A DNA stretch of 64,000 bases, from positions 124,001-188,000 of the forward strand of contig CAJTQV010000005.1 in the NCBI GenBank assembly GCA_910578385.1, read 5' to 3'. This DNA is from an uncultured Muribaculaceae bacterium. Its GTDB lineage: Bacteria; Bacteroidota; Bacteroidia; Bacteroidales; Muribaculaceae. Under the pieces are notes generated by a model. The model was not told the DNA's origin, did no database searches, and was given only the letters and a program-made list of their open reading frames with translations. The position numbers and the translations under genes were made by a program. Below, in pieces: positions 1 to 7,732 of this stretch (positions are counted from its first letter, which is position 1; each line of letters opens with the position of its first letter).

Positions 1-2
1 AA

Positions 3-1271
3 GAAAAACAGTATGGTGAAGATTGGATTATTCAAATCGGGAATATACGCCTCTTGAAAGCCATATTATTATATGGTGCCAACGGAAGCGGCAAAACCAA
101 TATTCTATGCGCGCTTGATTTTGTTCGACACACAATACTTAATATTCCTTCTGATGTTGACCACGGATTGAATTATTTGCGCTTCGCCCTCGATCCGGAA
201 TGTAAGCAAAAAGATACTGAATTCGACATACATTTCTTTATAGACGAGTCAAGATATCGATATCGTCTGACAATCTCACCGAAAAAAATTATTGAGGAGG
301 AACTGAGGATTTACCATAACGGGAACAATAGTCGCTCCGTTTACTCTAGAAAATTTAATGAAGAAAAAGGGGTTAACATAGTGCGTTTTGGCACTTGGAT
401 GCCTCTTTCCCCCAAAGAACGCAAGTCAATAGAAGAAGCTACTACCGCAAATATCTCAGTGCTTTCTGCATATAGCACACGTAATATTTCATGCGATGAA
501 TTGACAAAAGTCCGGAACTACTTCAAGTATGAGTTTTTCAAACTTTATAACGTTGACGGGGCTGATCAGGAGGTTGCTAAAGCGTTAAAAGAAGATTCTA
601 ATTTTAAGTCAATATTAATTGATTTGCTTCAAACCTTTCATTCCAACATTGTTGATATTGAAGTTGAGGAGAAAAAAAGGCAGATTCCAGAAGAAGCACG
701 TGAATTCTTAATAAAGATGAACCCATCGGAATCAGAGCGTGATATAATTGCCAACCTCAAAACCCTTTCTAAGTGGACGAGTAAATATGTCCACAGAACA
801 GAAAAGGGAGAATTTGCATTGAGCGATGAATTGCAGTCAGAAGGAACAAGAAGTTTTATAAGACACCTTGCTCTCTTTTACAAAGCAATAAAAGGTAATT
901 GGTTAATGGCTCTGGACGAGTTCGGTGCGGGAATGCAGGCCAAGACACAACATTTGCTCTTGGATTTTTTCTTGAAGTTTTCCCAACATTCACAGTTGAT
1001 TTTCGCAACTCAATCATTAGGTTTTTTAGACTTTCCATCAATGCGCCGGGATGCAATTCAAATTGTATCAAAGGATAAAAATATTGGAGAGACGAAACTC
1101 GATGCAAATACTGTAAGAAGCATTCATAAGAATATCAAATTGAGAAAAGCTTATAACGATGGTCGTTTTAAGACAATCGATCCTAACGAACCAGACGTGG
1201 ATTTAAGCGAAAGAACGATTCAATATCAGACCTTGATATTTGGATCAAAAAAGGAAGGAGGTGAAGAATAA
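3..1271 (+). CDS. AAA-family ATP-binding protein, 5' end outside window
   Basis: The frame is already open at the left edge and reads into a Walker A motif (GANGSGKTN, about residues 25-33 of the visible part), so the true start lies upstream; the TTG at position 54 is internal. A signature-like SEGT stretch is followed by a Walker B/D-loop segment (MALDEFGAGMQ, about residue 302) and an H-loop-like FATQS. This order is that of the SMC/ABC-like AAA_15/AAA_21 ATPases found in abortive-infection and OLD-type systems. Such ATPases often pair with a RloB-like or nuclease partner; none follows here, and the next 190 bases are non-coding. Base composition is AT-rich compared with the core genes to the right, which fits an acquired element. 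A defence role is inferred. Confidence 0.75.
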   Translation, partial: EKQYGEDWIIQIGNIRLLKAILLYGANGSGKTNILCALDFVRHTILNIPSDVDHGLNYLRFALDPECKQKDTEFDIHFFIDESRYRYRLTISPKKIIEEELRIYHNGNNSRSVYSRKFNEEKGVNIVRFGTWMPLSPKERKSIEEATTANISVLSAYSTRNISCDELTKVRNYFKYEFFKLYNVDGADQEVAKALKEDSNFKSILIDLLQTFHSNIVDIEVEEKKRQIPEEAREFLIKMNPSESERDIIANLKTLSKWTSKYVHRTEKGEFALSDELQSEGTRSFIRHLALFYKAIKGNWLMALDEFGAGMQAKTQHLLLDFFLKFSQHSQLIFATQSLGFLDFPSMRRDAIQIVSKDKNIGETKLDANTVRSIHKNIKLRKAYNDGRFKTIDPNEPDVDLSERTIQYQTLIFGSKKEGGEE

Positions 1272-1285
1272 GATAGTTCCACCCT

Positions 1286-1323
1286 AAAAAAAATGGAGCC
1301 TCACTCTTGGCGGAGAACGAGGC
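1286..1323. terminator. hairpin with A-run, possible terminator
   Basis: GCCTC at 1298-1302 pairs with GAGGC at 1319-1323, and wobble pairs extend the stem to about 10 bp around a short loop. An A-run lies at 1286-1293, so on the minus strand the hairpin would be followed by T residues. It sits just after the ATPase stop. No minus-strand gene ends here, so its use is uncertain. Confidence 0.3.
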
Positions 1324-1382
1324 ACCATGAGTTCGCTATATCCTTGGAAATTTTGGGATAAAACGGGTTTTCAAGCACAAAA

Positions 1383-1401
1383 TTACGAAATAATTTCGTA
1401 A
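1383..1401. repeat. perfect 9+1+9 palindrome
   Basis: TTACGAAAT and ATTTCGTAA flank a single A. The palindrome lies 64 bases before the DUF4417 gene, in otherwise AT-rich non-coding DNA. It has the size and symmetry of a dimeric repressor site, but no regulator gene is next to it. Confidence 0.4.
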
Positions 1402-1464
1402 CACGCAATCGTCATACCCAAATTTTCTGCAAGGATTGTTAAAAACCGTTTAAAATCAGAAATT

Positions 1465-2163
1465 ATGACGAATAAAAACACCAATCCACCGCTTCCGTTT
1501 ATGGATTTGCCGCTGGAAGCTACATGTGCAGGACGTTCACCTGAACGTGAAAAGGCAGATCCAACCCTTCTATTCATGACGCTTTGCGTGACCATGACAT
1601 CCGAAAACGAGATGCCGATAGTGGCACCATACACCGGCGTGAGACCGGAGGATATCCGTGGAATCCATCGTGTCAAGAATATGACCGTACCACACATCGC
1701 TCCCCATTTCTTTTTCAGCGATGACCGCATCCGGAAATTCTTCGAAACCCCCTTTGAAACTGAAGATATTCTATCTCAATTCAAGGTTTCTATTTCCATG
1801 GATTTCTCCATGACAATGGAGATGACACGTCCACAGAAGATGTTCTCCTCGTTCCTAAACAAGCTTTGGACAGCTTGGCTTCAATCACGCAGCCACAAAG
1901 TTATCCCCAATGTTTCCTTCCCGGATGAGTACTGGGAAAACTATTGGCTCGAAGGGTGGCCAAAGCATTCCATCATTGCTGTCAGCAGCGTGGGAGTGTT
2001 GACACACGGCAATCCCGAAGGTTGGCTGAAGGGTATGGAGCGTATAAGGACGGAACTGAAGCCTCTCCATATCTTGCGCTATGGGCCCAAAATCCCCGGA
2101 GAGAACACTGAGAATTGCACCTATTTCGATAACGACAATAACAGATCTGCAAATGGGTGGTAA
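1465..2163 (+). CDS. DUF4417 domain protein
   Basis: The 232-aa product matches the pattern I recall for DUF4417: a segment near residue 85 (HFFFSDDRIRKFF), a central FKVSISMDFS stretch, then VIPNVSF, a THGNPEGW element and the C-terminal ILRYGPKIPGEN. DUF4417 proteins are common on phages, plasmids and integrated elements and have no established biochemical role. The last codons overlap the start of the next gene (2153) in another frame. The protein ends soon after a DNDNN motif, where related proteins often continue into a Gly/Asn-rich linker. This may therefore be the N-terminal part of a once longer protein. The start is the first ATG after the palindrome. Confidence 0.75.
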   Translation: MTNKNTNPPLPFMDLPLEATCAGRSPEREKADPTLLFMTLCVTMTSENEMPIVAPYTGVRPEDIRGIHRVKNMTVPHIAPHFFFSDDRIRKFFETPFETEDILSQFKVSISMDFSMTMEMTRPQKMFSSFLNKLWTAWLQSRSHKVIPNVSFPDEYWENYWLEGWPKHSIIAVSSVGVLTHGNPEGWLKGMERIRTELKPLHILRYGPKIPGENTENCTYFDNDNNRSANGW

Positions 2164-2611
2164 CTATTCTTACAACAAAGCTCTTGATCGGGTCAGAGGC
2201 AAAAGCCGAACCCATCAGGAATTCCATCATCGGATTGATGGTCATAAAATATTGCTTCAAAATAAGAATAAGAAGCAAGTGAAGTTGCCGGTAAATTCAA
2301 ACTCTGAGTCACCTACTTATCTCTTAGGGCGCGTCAACAAAAAGGGAGAAGTTGAAGTTGTTTCAATAGGCATCTATGAGAAGCATAAATGTATTGGCCA
2401 AATTGATTTGAAGTTTGACAAGAGCGGAAATGTCATCCCTTATTCGAAAGTCGATAAAAATTCCTCGCACTTCCATACCTTTCCCGGAGGAATGTCATCC
2501 GGAGACGTAGGGAGGAAAAGTCACGACAAAAGCAATATTCATCCTATTGATAGGAAATATGACTCCTTGATTCAAAAAATCGTTGAATTCAATAAAAAGG
2601 GATACAAATGA
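2153..2611 (+). CDS. small His-rich protein, possible toxin-like domain
   Basis: I do not recognise this family. The ATG at 2153 overlaps the DUF4417 stop by 11 bases and gives 152 aa; the frame is also open upstream to 2081, but that part is a shadow of the DUF4417 gene. The N-terminus (GGNYSYNKALDRVRGKS) looks like a linker, and the C-terminal half carries clustered histidines (HFHTFPGG, then further His at about 130-140), as in small metal-dependent hydrolase or nuclease toxins. It ends in an ATGA overlap with the next gene, so the two are translationally coupled. The arrangement resembles a toxin followed by its immunity gene. That reading is inference from layout, not from a family match. 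Confidence 0.5.
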   Translation: MGGNYSYNKALDRVRGKSRTHQEFHHRIDGHKILLQNKNKKQVKLPVNSNSESPTYLLGRVNKKGEVEVVSIGIYEKHKCIGQIDLKFDKSGNVIPYSKVDKNSSHFHTFPGGMSSGDVGRKSHDKSNIHPIDRKYDSLIQKIVEFNKKGYK

Positions 2612-3048
2612 AAAGAGCATGTACAACTGAACCGAAACGTAACCATGAAGTGGTTGTCGTTGATTTCTTTGGAGAAGGGAAAAACCTTGAGGCATGGCAA
2701 CTCGGTTGGCAGCAAGATGAAAAGGTAGAAGCCAAATCGTCAGTTTCAAAAAAGATCTTCCATTATTTTGTGGAAGACATGGCGCGAAATATGATTTTCT
2801 TCTATCTCGGTGATGGCAATTTTTACGGAATTCATGCCGAAGAATGTCCTACTCCAGTTTTCCGCTTTAAGAAAGAACAAGGTGTCTGTACTTACGATCA
2901 ACTCGGAGACCAAGATACCCACGACTATGAAGATGGAGAAGTCCTATATATGATACCTTGCGACAAGAGCGTTTGGGACACCGTCAAAATTGACGGCAAG
3001 TCACTTGAAGAGGTTCTTCTGAACTCCTATATCGTCAACATCAGCTGA
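2608..3048 (+). CDS. immunity-like protein, copy 1
   Basis: This 146-aa cytosolic protein starts in a 4-base ATGA overlap with the preceding gene. It is closely similar along its length to the 141-aa product at 6595-7020: both share FFGEGKNLEAWQLGWQ, the SSVSKKIF segment, DGNFYG, a DQLG-QDTHDY core and the ending KIDGKSLEEV with a final NSYIVNIS. No catalytic motif or signal peptide is visible. A single-domain partner coupled to a small His-rich gene, with a second orphan copy nearby, is typical of immunity genes of polymorphic toxins. I cannot assign it to a named immunity family. Confidence 0.6.
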   Translation: MKRACTTEPKRNHEVVVVDFFGEGKNLEAWQLGWQQDEKVEAKSSVSKKIFHYFVEDMARNMIFFYLGDGNFYGIHAEECPTPVFRFKKEQGVCTYDQLGDQDTHDYEDGEVLYMIPCDKSVWDTVKIDGKSLEEVLLNSYIVNIS

Positions 3049-3062
3049 TGACAACCACAACA

Positions 3063-3106
3063 GATAATGACAGCGGTATCGCATAGTCAGTGCAGCTGTC
3101 ATTGTC
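3063..3106 (+). terminator. hairpin after immunity-like gene
   Basis: GATAATGACAGC (3063-3074) pairs with GCTGTCATTGTC (3095-3106) at 11 of 12 positions, 15 bases after the stop codon. A clear T-run is lacking, so it may be a terminator or an mRNA-stabilising hairpin. Confidence 0.4.
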
Positions 3107-3158
3107 TAAGACATCTCACTTTCACAAATTTACTGAAGACAAAGCTACTCCTTGGTAC

Positions 3159-3211
3159 AACCATCCGCTATAGCATTTTGACAGGCTAACAAAATGCTAT
3201 CAAGGATGGTT
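3159..3211 (+). promoter_or_regulatory. long two-part hairpin before the EVE-like gene
   Basis: Outer arms AACCATCC/GGATGGTT (8 bp) and inner arms ATAGCATTTTG/CAAAATGCTAT (11 bp) are separated by a 3x3 internal loop and closed by a 9-base loop. It ends 46 bases before the ATG at 3258 and has no T-run after it. It could be a leader structure, an operator, or a scar of a small element. Confidence 0.5.
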
Positions 3212-3257
3212 ATACTAATAAACTCAGGAATATCCAGCATCAACATTATCGTCAAAA

Positions 3258-4490
3258 ATGGCAACCTATATTTTGAAATGGAATCCGGCCATATCATCAT
3301 ACCGGATGATAGACTATCTTCGTGACATGGAATGGTGTCTGTCGGGAGGCACTCCCTATATGAATTGGAGTGTTTGGGATTACCAACGAATTAAAAAAGG
3401 GGATGTGGTCTATATGCTGAAGGTCGGTGAAGGCCCAACGGGAGTTATTGCCAAAGGCAAAGTCAAATCACGAGCATATCGTGGTGAAGACTGGTCGGGG
3501 AAAGGACGCACAACATATTATGTGGATTTCGAGCCGACATGCATGATATCACCCGATTGCGCACCTATACTGAGCACGTCAGCACTGATGGAATCCATTC
3601 CGGATTTCGATTGGGGAGGTGGCCACTCCGGCGTGATGCTGACCGACGTACAATCCACCGGTATCGATGAGATGTGGACTTTCTTTCTACATGACAAGTT
3701 CGGCGCAAAACCCAAGTCAAAGACTCCGCTTATATTCGTAAAACCGCACAAAAAGGTGTCAACAGCGAAACCGGCAGATAAAAAAGCCTCAGAATTGGGG
3801 GCAGCCCTTTACAGATATTTAGATGATTGTAAAAAGGAGACTATCGGTTATAACCATCGGCTTCATTCCAATTATGGAGACTTGATGAAGACTGTGGCAT
3901 TCTTGATGAATGACGCACCAGATAACCCGGCGTGTCTATATTCCAATCTTGAAAGTGCGAAAAGCACCCTCTGGCGCAACTATCGGTATCCGGGTTATTT
4001 AAGAAACGCTTTGGAAAGTGCTGAAATTCTTAACCGGAATGGAGCTGAAATCTCGGTTAGTCTGGAAGATTTAAAGGGGGCACTTCGCAAACGGGAGGAA
4101 TTTGCCTCCTACATTGCCGAAGCTGAAGAAAAAGCCAACGAAGGGGAGTTGATGGACGACCTACGCGACCTCATAGATGGTTTTGACTTGATAGCCCATG
4201 GCAATATGGGGAGCTTTCATGACAGTGAACTGCTTTCAATCCTCATAGACCACGAAGCCAACCATATTGAGTTAAAATTGCACATGTGCAATGGATCAGA
4301 TGAAATATTGGAGGTGAGATTTGAAGGTCATATCGAATATAACATATATGGCGACGGTGACTGCGGGTGTCAATATTTATATGGCGGATACTTCTACCGC
4401 TTCAACAATCGAATCTATCTTGACCTTGATCCACTTGGCGAAATCTCAGCTGACCATCTCCGCGTAATATCATTCCTCCCGGCAGAGTGA
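3258..4490 (+). CDS. EVE/PUA-like N-terminal domain protein
   Basis: The 410-aa protein begins TYILKWNPAISSYRM, followed by a WDYQRIKKGDVVYML strand and GPTGVIAKGKV, which is the pattern of EVE/PUA-like domains (about residues 1-150). These domains read modified bases in DNA or RNA and often sit in modification-dependent restriction proteins. The middle (about 170-310) is helical with no recognised motif. The last 90 residues (HDSELLSILID, DGDCGCQYLYGGYF) form a separate beta-rich module. No nuclease motif is visible. The gene interrupts the segment that otherwise runs from the immunity-like gene into the duplicated non-coding unit, so it may be a later insertion. Its function is unknown. Confidence 0.6.
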   Translation: MATYILKWNPAISSYRMIDYLRDMEWCLSGGTPYMNWSVWDYQRIKKGDVVYMLKVGEGPTGVIAKGKVKSRAYRGEDWSGKGRTTYYVDFEPTCMISPDCAPILSTSALMESIPDFDWGGGHSGVMLTDVQSTGIDEMWTFFLHDKFGAKPKSKTPLIFVKPHKKVSTAKPADKKASELGAALYRYLDDCKKETIGYNHRLHSNYGDLMKTVAFLMNDAPDNPACLYSNLESAKSTLWRNYRYPGYLRNALESAEILNRNGAEISVSLEDLKGALRKREEFASYIAEAEEKANEGELMDDLRDLIDGFDLIAHGNMGSFHDSELLSILIDHEANHIELKLHMCNGSDEILEVRFEGHIEYNIYGDGDCGCQYLYGGYFYRFNNRIYLDLDPLGEISADHLRVISFLPAE

Positions 4491-4679
4491 ATCACTAATT
4501 ATAAGCCTCAGGAGGAAAAGAGAGTATAGAGTCAAGGGCAGATTTCAGTATTCACAAGGATAGGGAAAGCGCATGAATTTTAGCCAGGCATCCCACCAAT
4601 TTAGAAATAGACAAATCTGCAACAACAACTAATTCAGCAGTTTGCAATATTCGAATTTGTTTGGCTAAAACGCAAAAAA

Positions 4680-4719
4680 TCAATCGGACAAACAAACTAT
4701 ACGTTGTTTATCCGATTGA
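4680..4719 (-). terminator. terminator hairpin, duplicate of 7391-7430
   Basis: A strong stem (TCAATCGGACAAACAA against TTGTTTATCCGATTGA, two mismatches) is preceded on the plus strand by an A-run, which gives U residues on the minus-strand transcript. It is the partner of the DUF2795 terminator at 7391-7430. Confidence 0.6.
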
Positions 4720-4748
4720 CTGTCTTTTATTTGCGTACCTACACGCGC

Positions 4749-4790
4749 TTAATATTCTTCTTCGTTGAAGCGTAATTTGTAGCCATATAA
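4749..4790 (-). pseudogene. 3' remnant of a DUF2795 gene
   Basis: Read on the minus strand this encodes LYGYKLRFNEEEY and a stop, against the DDFFFNEEEY ending of the intact gene at 7460-7681. Only the last few codons match and a stop codon lies just upstream, so it is a tail fragment carried with the duplicated unit. Confidence 0.6.
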
Positions 4791-5092
4791 TCAATGAGTT
4801 AGGCAATTTTTGACGACCATTAGCCAAACATATTTGTCTATCAGTGTCAACGCCTGTCACTTGGTCAAACAAAAACTGGTGTTTTGGCAAAACATTGGCA
4901 AAATAAATGCTGATGATCAAGAATGTTGCAAACACATTATTGGCGGACGTAAAAGTATCGGTAGTTTTTTGCAAAATTACCGATATTATATCTGGAGGAA
5001 GCCATGAAAGGTTTATCATTTTCGCAGTTTTATAAGTTTTGCCGGGTTGGATGATTACTTTTAATTGTAATTTTTAAGTCTAAAAGTACCCA

Positions 5093-5118
5093 TTTGTCGA
5101 ATTTATATTGTATCTTTG
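5093..5118 (+). promoter_or_regulatory. Bacteroidetes-type promoter for ATPase-DUF234 gene
   Basis: TATCTTTG at 5111-5118 matches the TAnnTTTG -7 element. A TTTG at 5093-5096 lies upstream at a shorter than usual spacing (14 nt). The element ends 4 bases before ATG 5123, which would make the transcript nearly leaderless. Confidence 0.6.
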
Positions 5119-5122
5119 CACT

Positions 5123-6583
5123 ATGAAAAGCAAATTCTCCCAATCTACCATGACCATTATAGGCCGTGATGCTCCAATTGAAATACTTACGGAAGCCCTC
5201 GCTTCTTCACATTCCGAATTCATTGCCATATATGGCAGACGCAGGATAGGCAAGACCTATCTTGTGAAAGAATTTATGGGAAACACTTACACATTCTCCT
5301 ACACGGGTGTTGAGGATTATAACACCAAGCAGCAGTTGTCGGAATTTCACCGGACATTACTGCGCTATGGACTTCCCAAATGCGGCAAACCTCAAAACTG
5401 GTTTGATGCTTTCGATATGCTTCGGACCCTTGTTGAATCTAAAAAAGGATTCCCAAAATTAGGAGGAAAGAAAGTAATCTTTATCGATGAGCTGCCATGG
5501 ATGGATGCGAAAGGTTCTGATTTTGTAAAGGCACTCGGGCATTTTTGGAATGATTGGGCGGCATGGACTAAGAATATAGTAATGATAATCTGTGGAAGTG
5601 CCACTTCATGGATGGTAAAGAAGGTCTTCAGCAGTAAAGGAGGTTTGTATAACCGCATAACACGCCAGATTGAGCTAACCTCTTTTACATTAAACGAATG
5701 TGAAAAATTCAGTGCCGCCCATAAATTCAATTGGTCAAGACACCTTATTACCGAGGCATATATGATTTTCGGTGGAGTGCCATATTATTGGACATTGATT
5801 GACCCGGCAAAAAGTTTGTCAGCAAATATAGACTTTCTGTTTTTTTCGGAAAACGCGCCCATGAAAATTGAATACCATGTGCTATTTAAGTCCATGTTCA
5901 CCGCTCCGGAAAGGTATGAATCAATAGTGAAAACTCTAATTGAAAAGAAGGGAGGAATGACGGCTAAAGAGATATCTGAAAGGTCAGGAGTCGGAATGTC
6001 GGCTAAATTTACCGAAATACTGACAAATCTCAAATTGTCCGGATTTGTTATAGAGATGCCTCAACCGACAAAGAAACAACGTGGTGTTTTATTTAAATTA
6101 GCCGACAATTTCACATTGTTTTATCATGACTTTGTTTTGAAGAAAAAAGCAAGGACTAACTATTGGGTCACACATCAGAACACTGGAACTATGAACTCCT
6201 GGAGAGGTTTGGCTTTTGAGAGAGTATGCTATCGCCATATCCATCAGATTCAAAAGGCACTTGGTGTGGGAGGTGTTTATTGCGAATACTTTGCATGGAG
6301 TGTGCCGGGAAACGACTCATATCCGGCAATGCAGATTGACATGATAATCGACCGCGCAGACGGCATTGTCAATATCTGCGAAATGAAATTTACCAACAGT
6401 CCCTTCTCTATTTCCCCAGTCTATCTGGCTGAAATGAATTTGCGCAGAAGCCGATACCAGCAAGAAGTCGCACCTAAAAAAGGGGTTCAACTCACAATGG
6501 TTGCCTCTTCTGGGCTGGTTAAGAATCCCCAGGCATCAGAAATCAACTCCGTCATATCCTTAGACGATTTATTCCAACCATAG
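5123..6583 (+). CDS. ATP-binding protein, ATPase_2 + DUF234
   Basis: The protein has an N-terminal P-loop (YGRRRIGKTYLV), a Walker B segment (KVIFIDELPWMD) and a sensor-like GSATSWM, followed by a winged-helix-like region (ISERSGVGMSAKFTEIL) and a C-terminal DUF234 domain. That last domain shows a PD-(D/E)XK-like core (QIDMIIDR ... ICEMKF), so a nuclease-like fold is likely. The family is widespread in Bacteroidales and archaea and is linked to mobile or stress islands, with no settled role. The ATG at 5108 lies inside the promoter, so I chose ATG 5123; ATG 5150 (MTIIGRD), which begins where most relatives begin, is the alternative. It stands as a single gene between the two halves of the duplicated segment. 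Confidence 0.8.
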   Translation: MKSKFSQSTMTIIGRDAPIEILTEALASSHSEFIAIYGRRRIGKTYLVKEFMGNTYTFSYTGVEDYNTKQQLSEFHRTLLRYGLPKCGKPQNWFDAFDMLRTLVESKKGFPKLGGKKVIFIDELPWMDAKGSDFVKALGHFWNDWAAWTKNIVMIICGSATSWMVKKVFSSKGGLYNRITRQIELTSFTLNECEKFSAAHKFNWSRHLITEAYMIFGGVPYYWTLIDPAKSLSANIDFLFFSENAPMKIEYHVLFKSMFTAPERYESIVKTLIEKKGGMTAKEISERSGVGMSAKFTEILTNLKLSGFVIEMPQPTKKQRGVLFKLADNFTLFYHDFVLKKKARTNYWVTHQNTGTMNSWRGLAFERVCYRHIHQIQKALGVGGVYCEYFAWSVPGNDSYPAMQIDMIIDRADGIVNICEMKFTNSPFSISPVYLAEMNLRRSRYQQEVAPKKGVQLTMVASSGLVKNPQASEINSVISLDDLFQP

Positions 6584-6594
6584 CCATTACAAGT

Positions 6595-7020
6595 ATGCAT
6601 CTACCCAAACGCAACCATACTGTTGTGGTTCCCAATTTCTTTGGAGAAGGAAAAAACCTTGAGGCATGGCAACTGGGGTGGCAACCAGAGAATCGAATGG
6701 AAACAAAATCTTCGGTTTCAAAGAAGATTTTCCAGACGTATGTAGAAATTGGTCATTTCAATCTAATTATCTACTACGTTGCGGATGGCAATTTTTACGG
6801 ATTTCATTCTGAAAACTGCCCTATCCCGGTGTTCCGGTTCAAAAAAGAGCCTGAAAGGTATATCTATGACCAACTCGGCAATCAAGACACCCATGACTAC
6901 ATGCATGGGGAACTATTGTACATGATTCCATGCGACGAGAGCGTTTGGGACACCGTCAAAATTGACGGCAAGTCGCTTGAAGAGGTCATACAGAACTCAT
7001 ACATTGTCAACATTAGTTGA
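6595..7020 (+). CDS. immunity-like protein, copy 2
   Basis: This 141-aa paralogue of 2608-3048 shares NFFGEGKNLEAWQLGWQ, SSVSKKIF, DGNFYGFHSE, DQLGNQDTHDY and the terminal KIDGKSLEEV block. It starts 11 bases after the ATPase-DUF234 stop and has no small His-rich partner in front, so it would be an orphan immunity-like gene. Orphan copies protecting against related strains are common in polymorphic-toxin loci; here that is inference. It is followed directly by a hairpin and the duplicated non-coding unit. Confidence 0.6.
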   Translation: MHLPKRNHTVVVPNFFGEGKNLEAWQLGWQPENRMETKSSVSKKIFQTYVEIGHFNLIIYYVADGNFYGFHSENCPIPVFRFKKEPERYIYDQLGNQDTHDYMHGELLYMIPCDESVWDTVKIDGKSLEEVIQNSYIVNIS

Positions 7021-7037
7021 CGGCAATCAGAATCAAA

Positions 7038-7079
7038 CCAATGATAGCGACACCTGTTCAGAGGTGCCGTTATCACTGG
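7038..7079 (+). terminator. 18-bp imperfect hairpin
   Basis: The arms at 7038-7055 and 7062-7079 pair at 15 of 18 positions around a 6-base loop, 17 bases after the stop of the immunity-like gene. There is no strong T-run. Confidence 0.45.
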
Positions 7080-7204
7080 TTTACAGCGAATCTCTCTTGT
7101 ATTTCATACTTTTGGCCAAATAAAATTGTTACTCAGTGTCATTCTATGACAATCGACAGCAGGAGGGGAACATGGTTATGGCATTGAAATACCTTGGATT
7201 ATAG

Positions 7205-7445
7205 TGCCAATTCTATACCTCAGGAGGATTTCGAAGGATAAAATCAGGGGCATATTTCAGTATTCACGAGGAAAGAAATTGGCATGTATTTTAGCCAAAC
7301 AAACCCGATTTTTGGATTTTACATAAAAGTTACAAATCTAATCATCAGTTACTTACGAAGTGGTCTTTGTTTGGCTAAAACGCAAAAAAATCAATCGGGC
7401 AAACAAACTATACATTGTTTATCCGATTGATTGTCTTTTGTTTAT
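7205..7445. repeat. duplicated non-coding unit, copy next to DUF2795 gene
   Basis: This copy contains the same ordered blocks as 4500-4790 and joins an intact DUF2795 gene, so it is probably the original. Inverted TTTTAGCCAAAC (near 7285) and GTTTGGCTAAAA (near 7369) lie inside it. Apart from these and the two hairpins I see nothing else in 7080-7390. Confidence 0.7.
7391..7430 (-). terminator. terminator of the DUF2795 gene
   Basis: The stem runs from TCAATCGG to CCGATTGA with an inner CAAACAA/TTGTTT pairing. A seven-A run on the plus strand becomes the U-tract of the minus-strand transcript. It lies 30 bases after the stop of the 73-aa gene. Confidence 0.7.
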
Positions 7446-7459
7446 GTCGCTATTGGCGA

Positions 7460-7681
7460 TTAGTACTCCTCTTCGTTGAAGAAGAAGTCGTCTTTGCTGG
7501 GGTAGTCAGGCCAGATGTCTTCGATCGATTCGTAGATCTCGCCTTCGTCTTCTATCTCCTGTAGATTCTCGATAACTTCAAGCGGCGCGCCTGAACGCAT
7601 CGCAAAGTCTATCAGTTCCTCTTTCGTGGCAGGCCACGGTGCGTCCTCAAGCTTTGACGCAAGCTCTAATGTCCAATACAT
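7460..7681 (-). CDS. DUF2795 domain protein
   Basis: This 73-aa acidic protein (MYWTLELASKLEDAPWPATK, ending NEEEY) matches the small DUF2795 proteins that are nearly invariant across Bacteroidetes. It has no signal peptide or membrane segment. Its role is unknown; the high conservation implies a core function. It is the last gene of a minus-strand run after the adenosyltransferase (51-base gap) and has its own terminator at 7391-7430. A fragment of its 3' end recurs at 4749-4790. Confidence 0.9.
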   Translation of the reverse strand: MYWTLELASKLEDAPWPATKEELIDFAMRSGAPLEVIENLQEIEDEGEIYESIEDIWPDYPSKDDFFFNEEEY

Positions 7682-7732
7682 ATCTTTTTCGTTTTATTTG
7701 TTTTCTTTTTGCAAACGTGGGGAATGTCCGTT

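Larger units (their letters stand above)
4500..4790. repeat. duplicated non-coding unit, degenerate copy
   Basis: This AT-rich stretch matches 7205-7500. Shared blocks, in the same order, are CTCAGGAGGA, a GCATATTTCAGTATTCAC-like block, a TTTTAGCCA block, TTTGGCTAAAACGCAAAAA, the terminator hairpin, and CTTCTTCGTTGAAG from the 3' end of the DUF2795 gene. It lies between the EVE-like and ATPase genes. The rest of 4791-5090 holds only AT-rich DNA with a further TTAGCCAAACA motif and a small hairpin (ATCGGTA/TACCGAT near 4958-4985). Confidence 0.7.

Noticed and set aside
3159..3211. Integron attC-like site
   Set aside because: The hairpin lacks the RYYYAAC/GTTRRRY core ends and there is no integrase in the window.
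4810..5007. Possible 65-aa gene in the AT-rich gap
   Set aside because: There is no ribosome-binding site and no recognisable sequence; it lies beside the duplicated unit and looks like chance.
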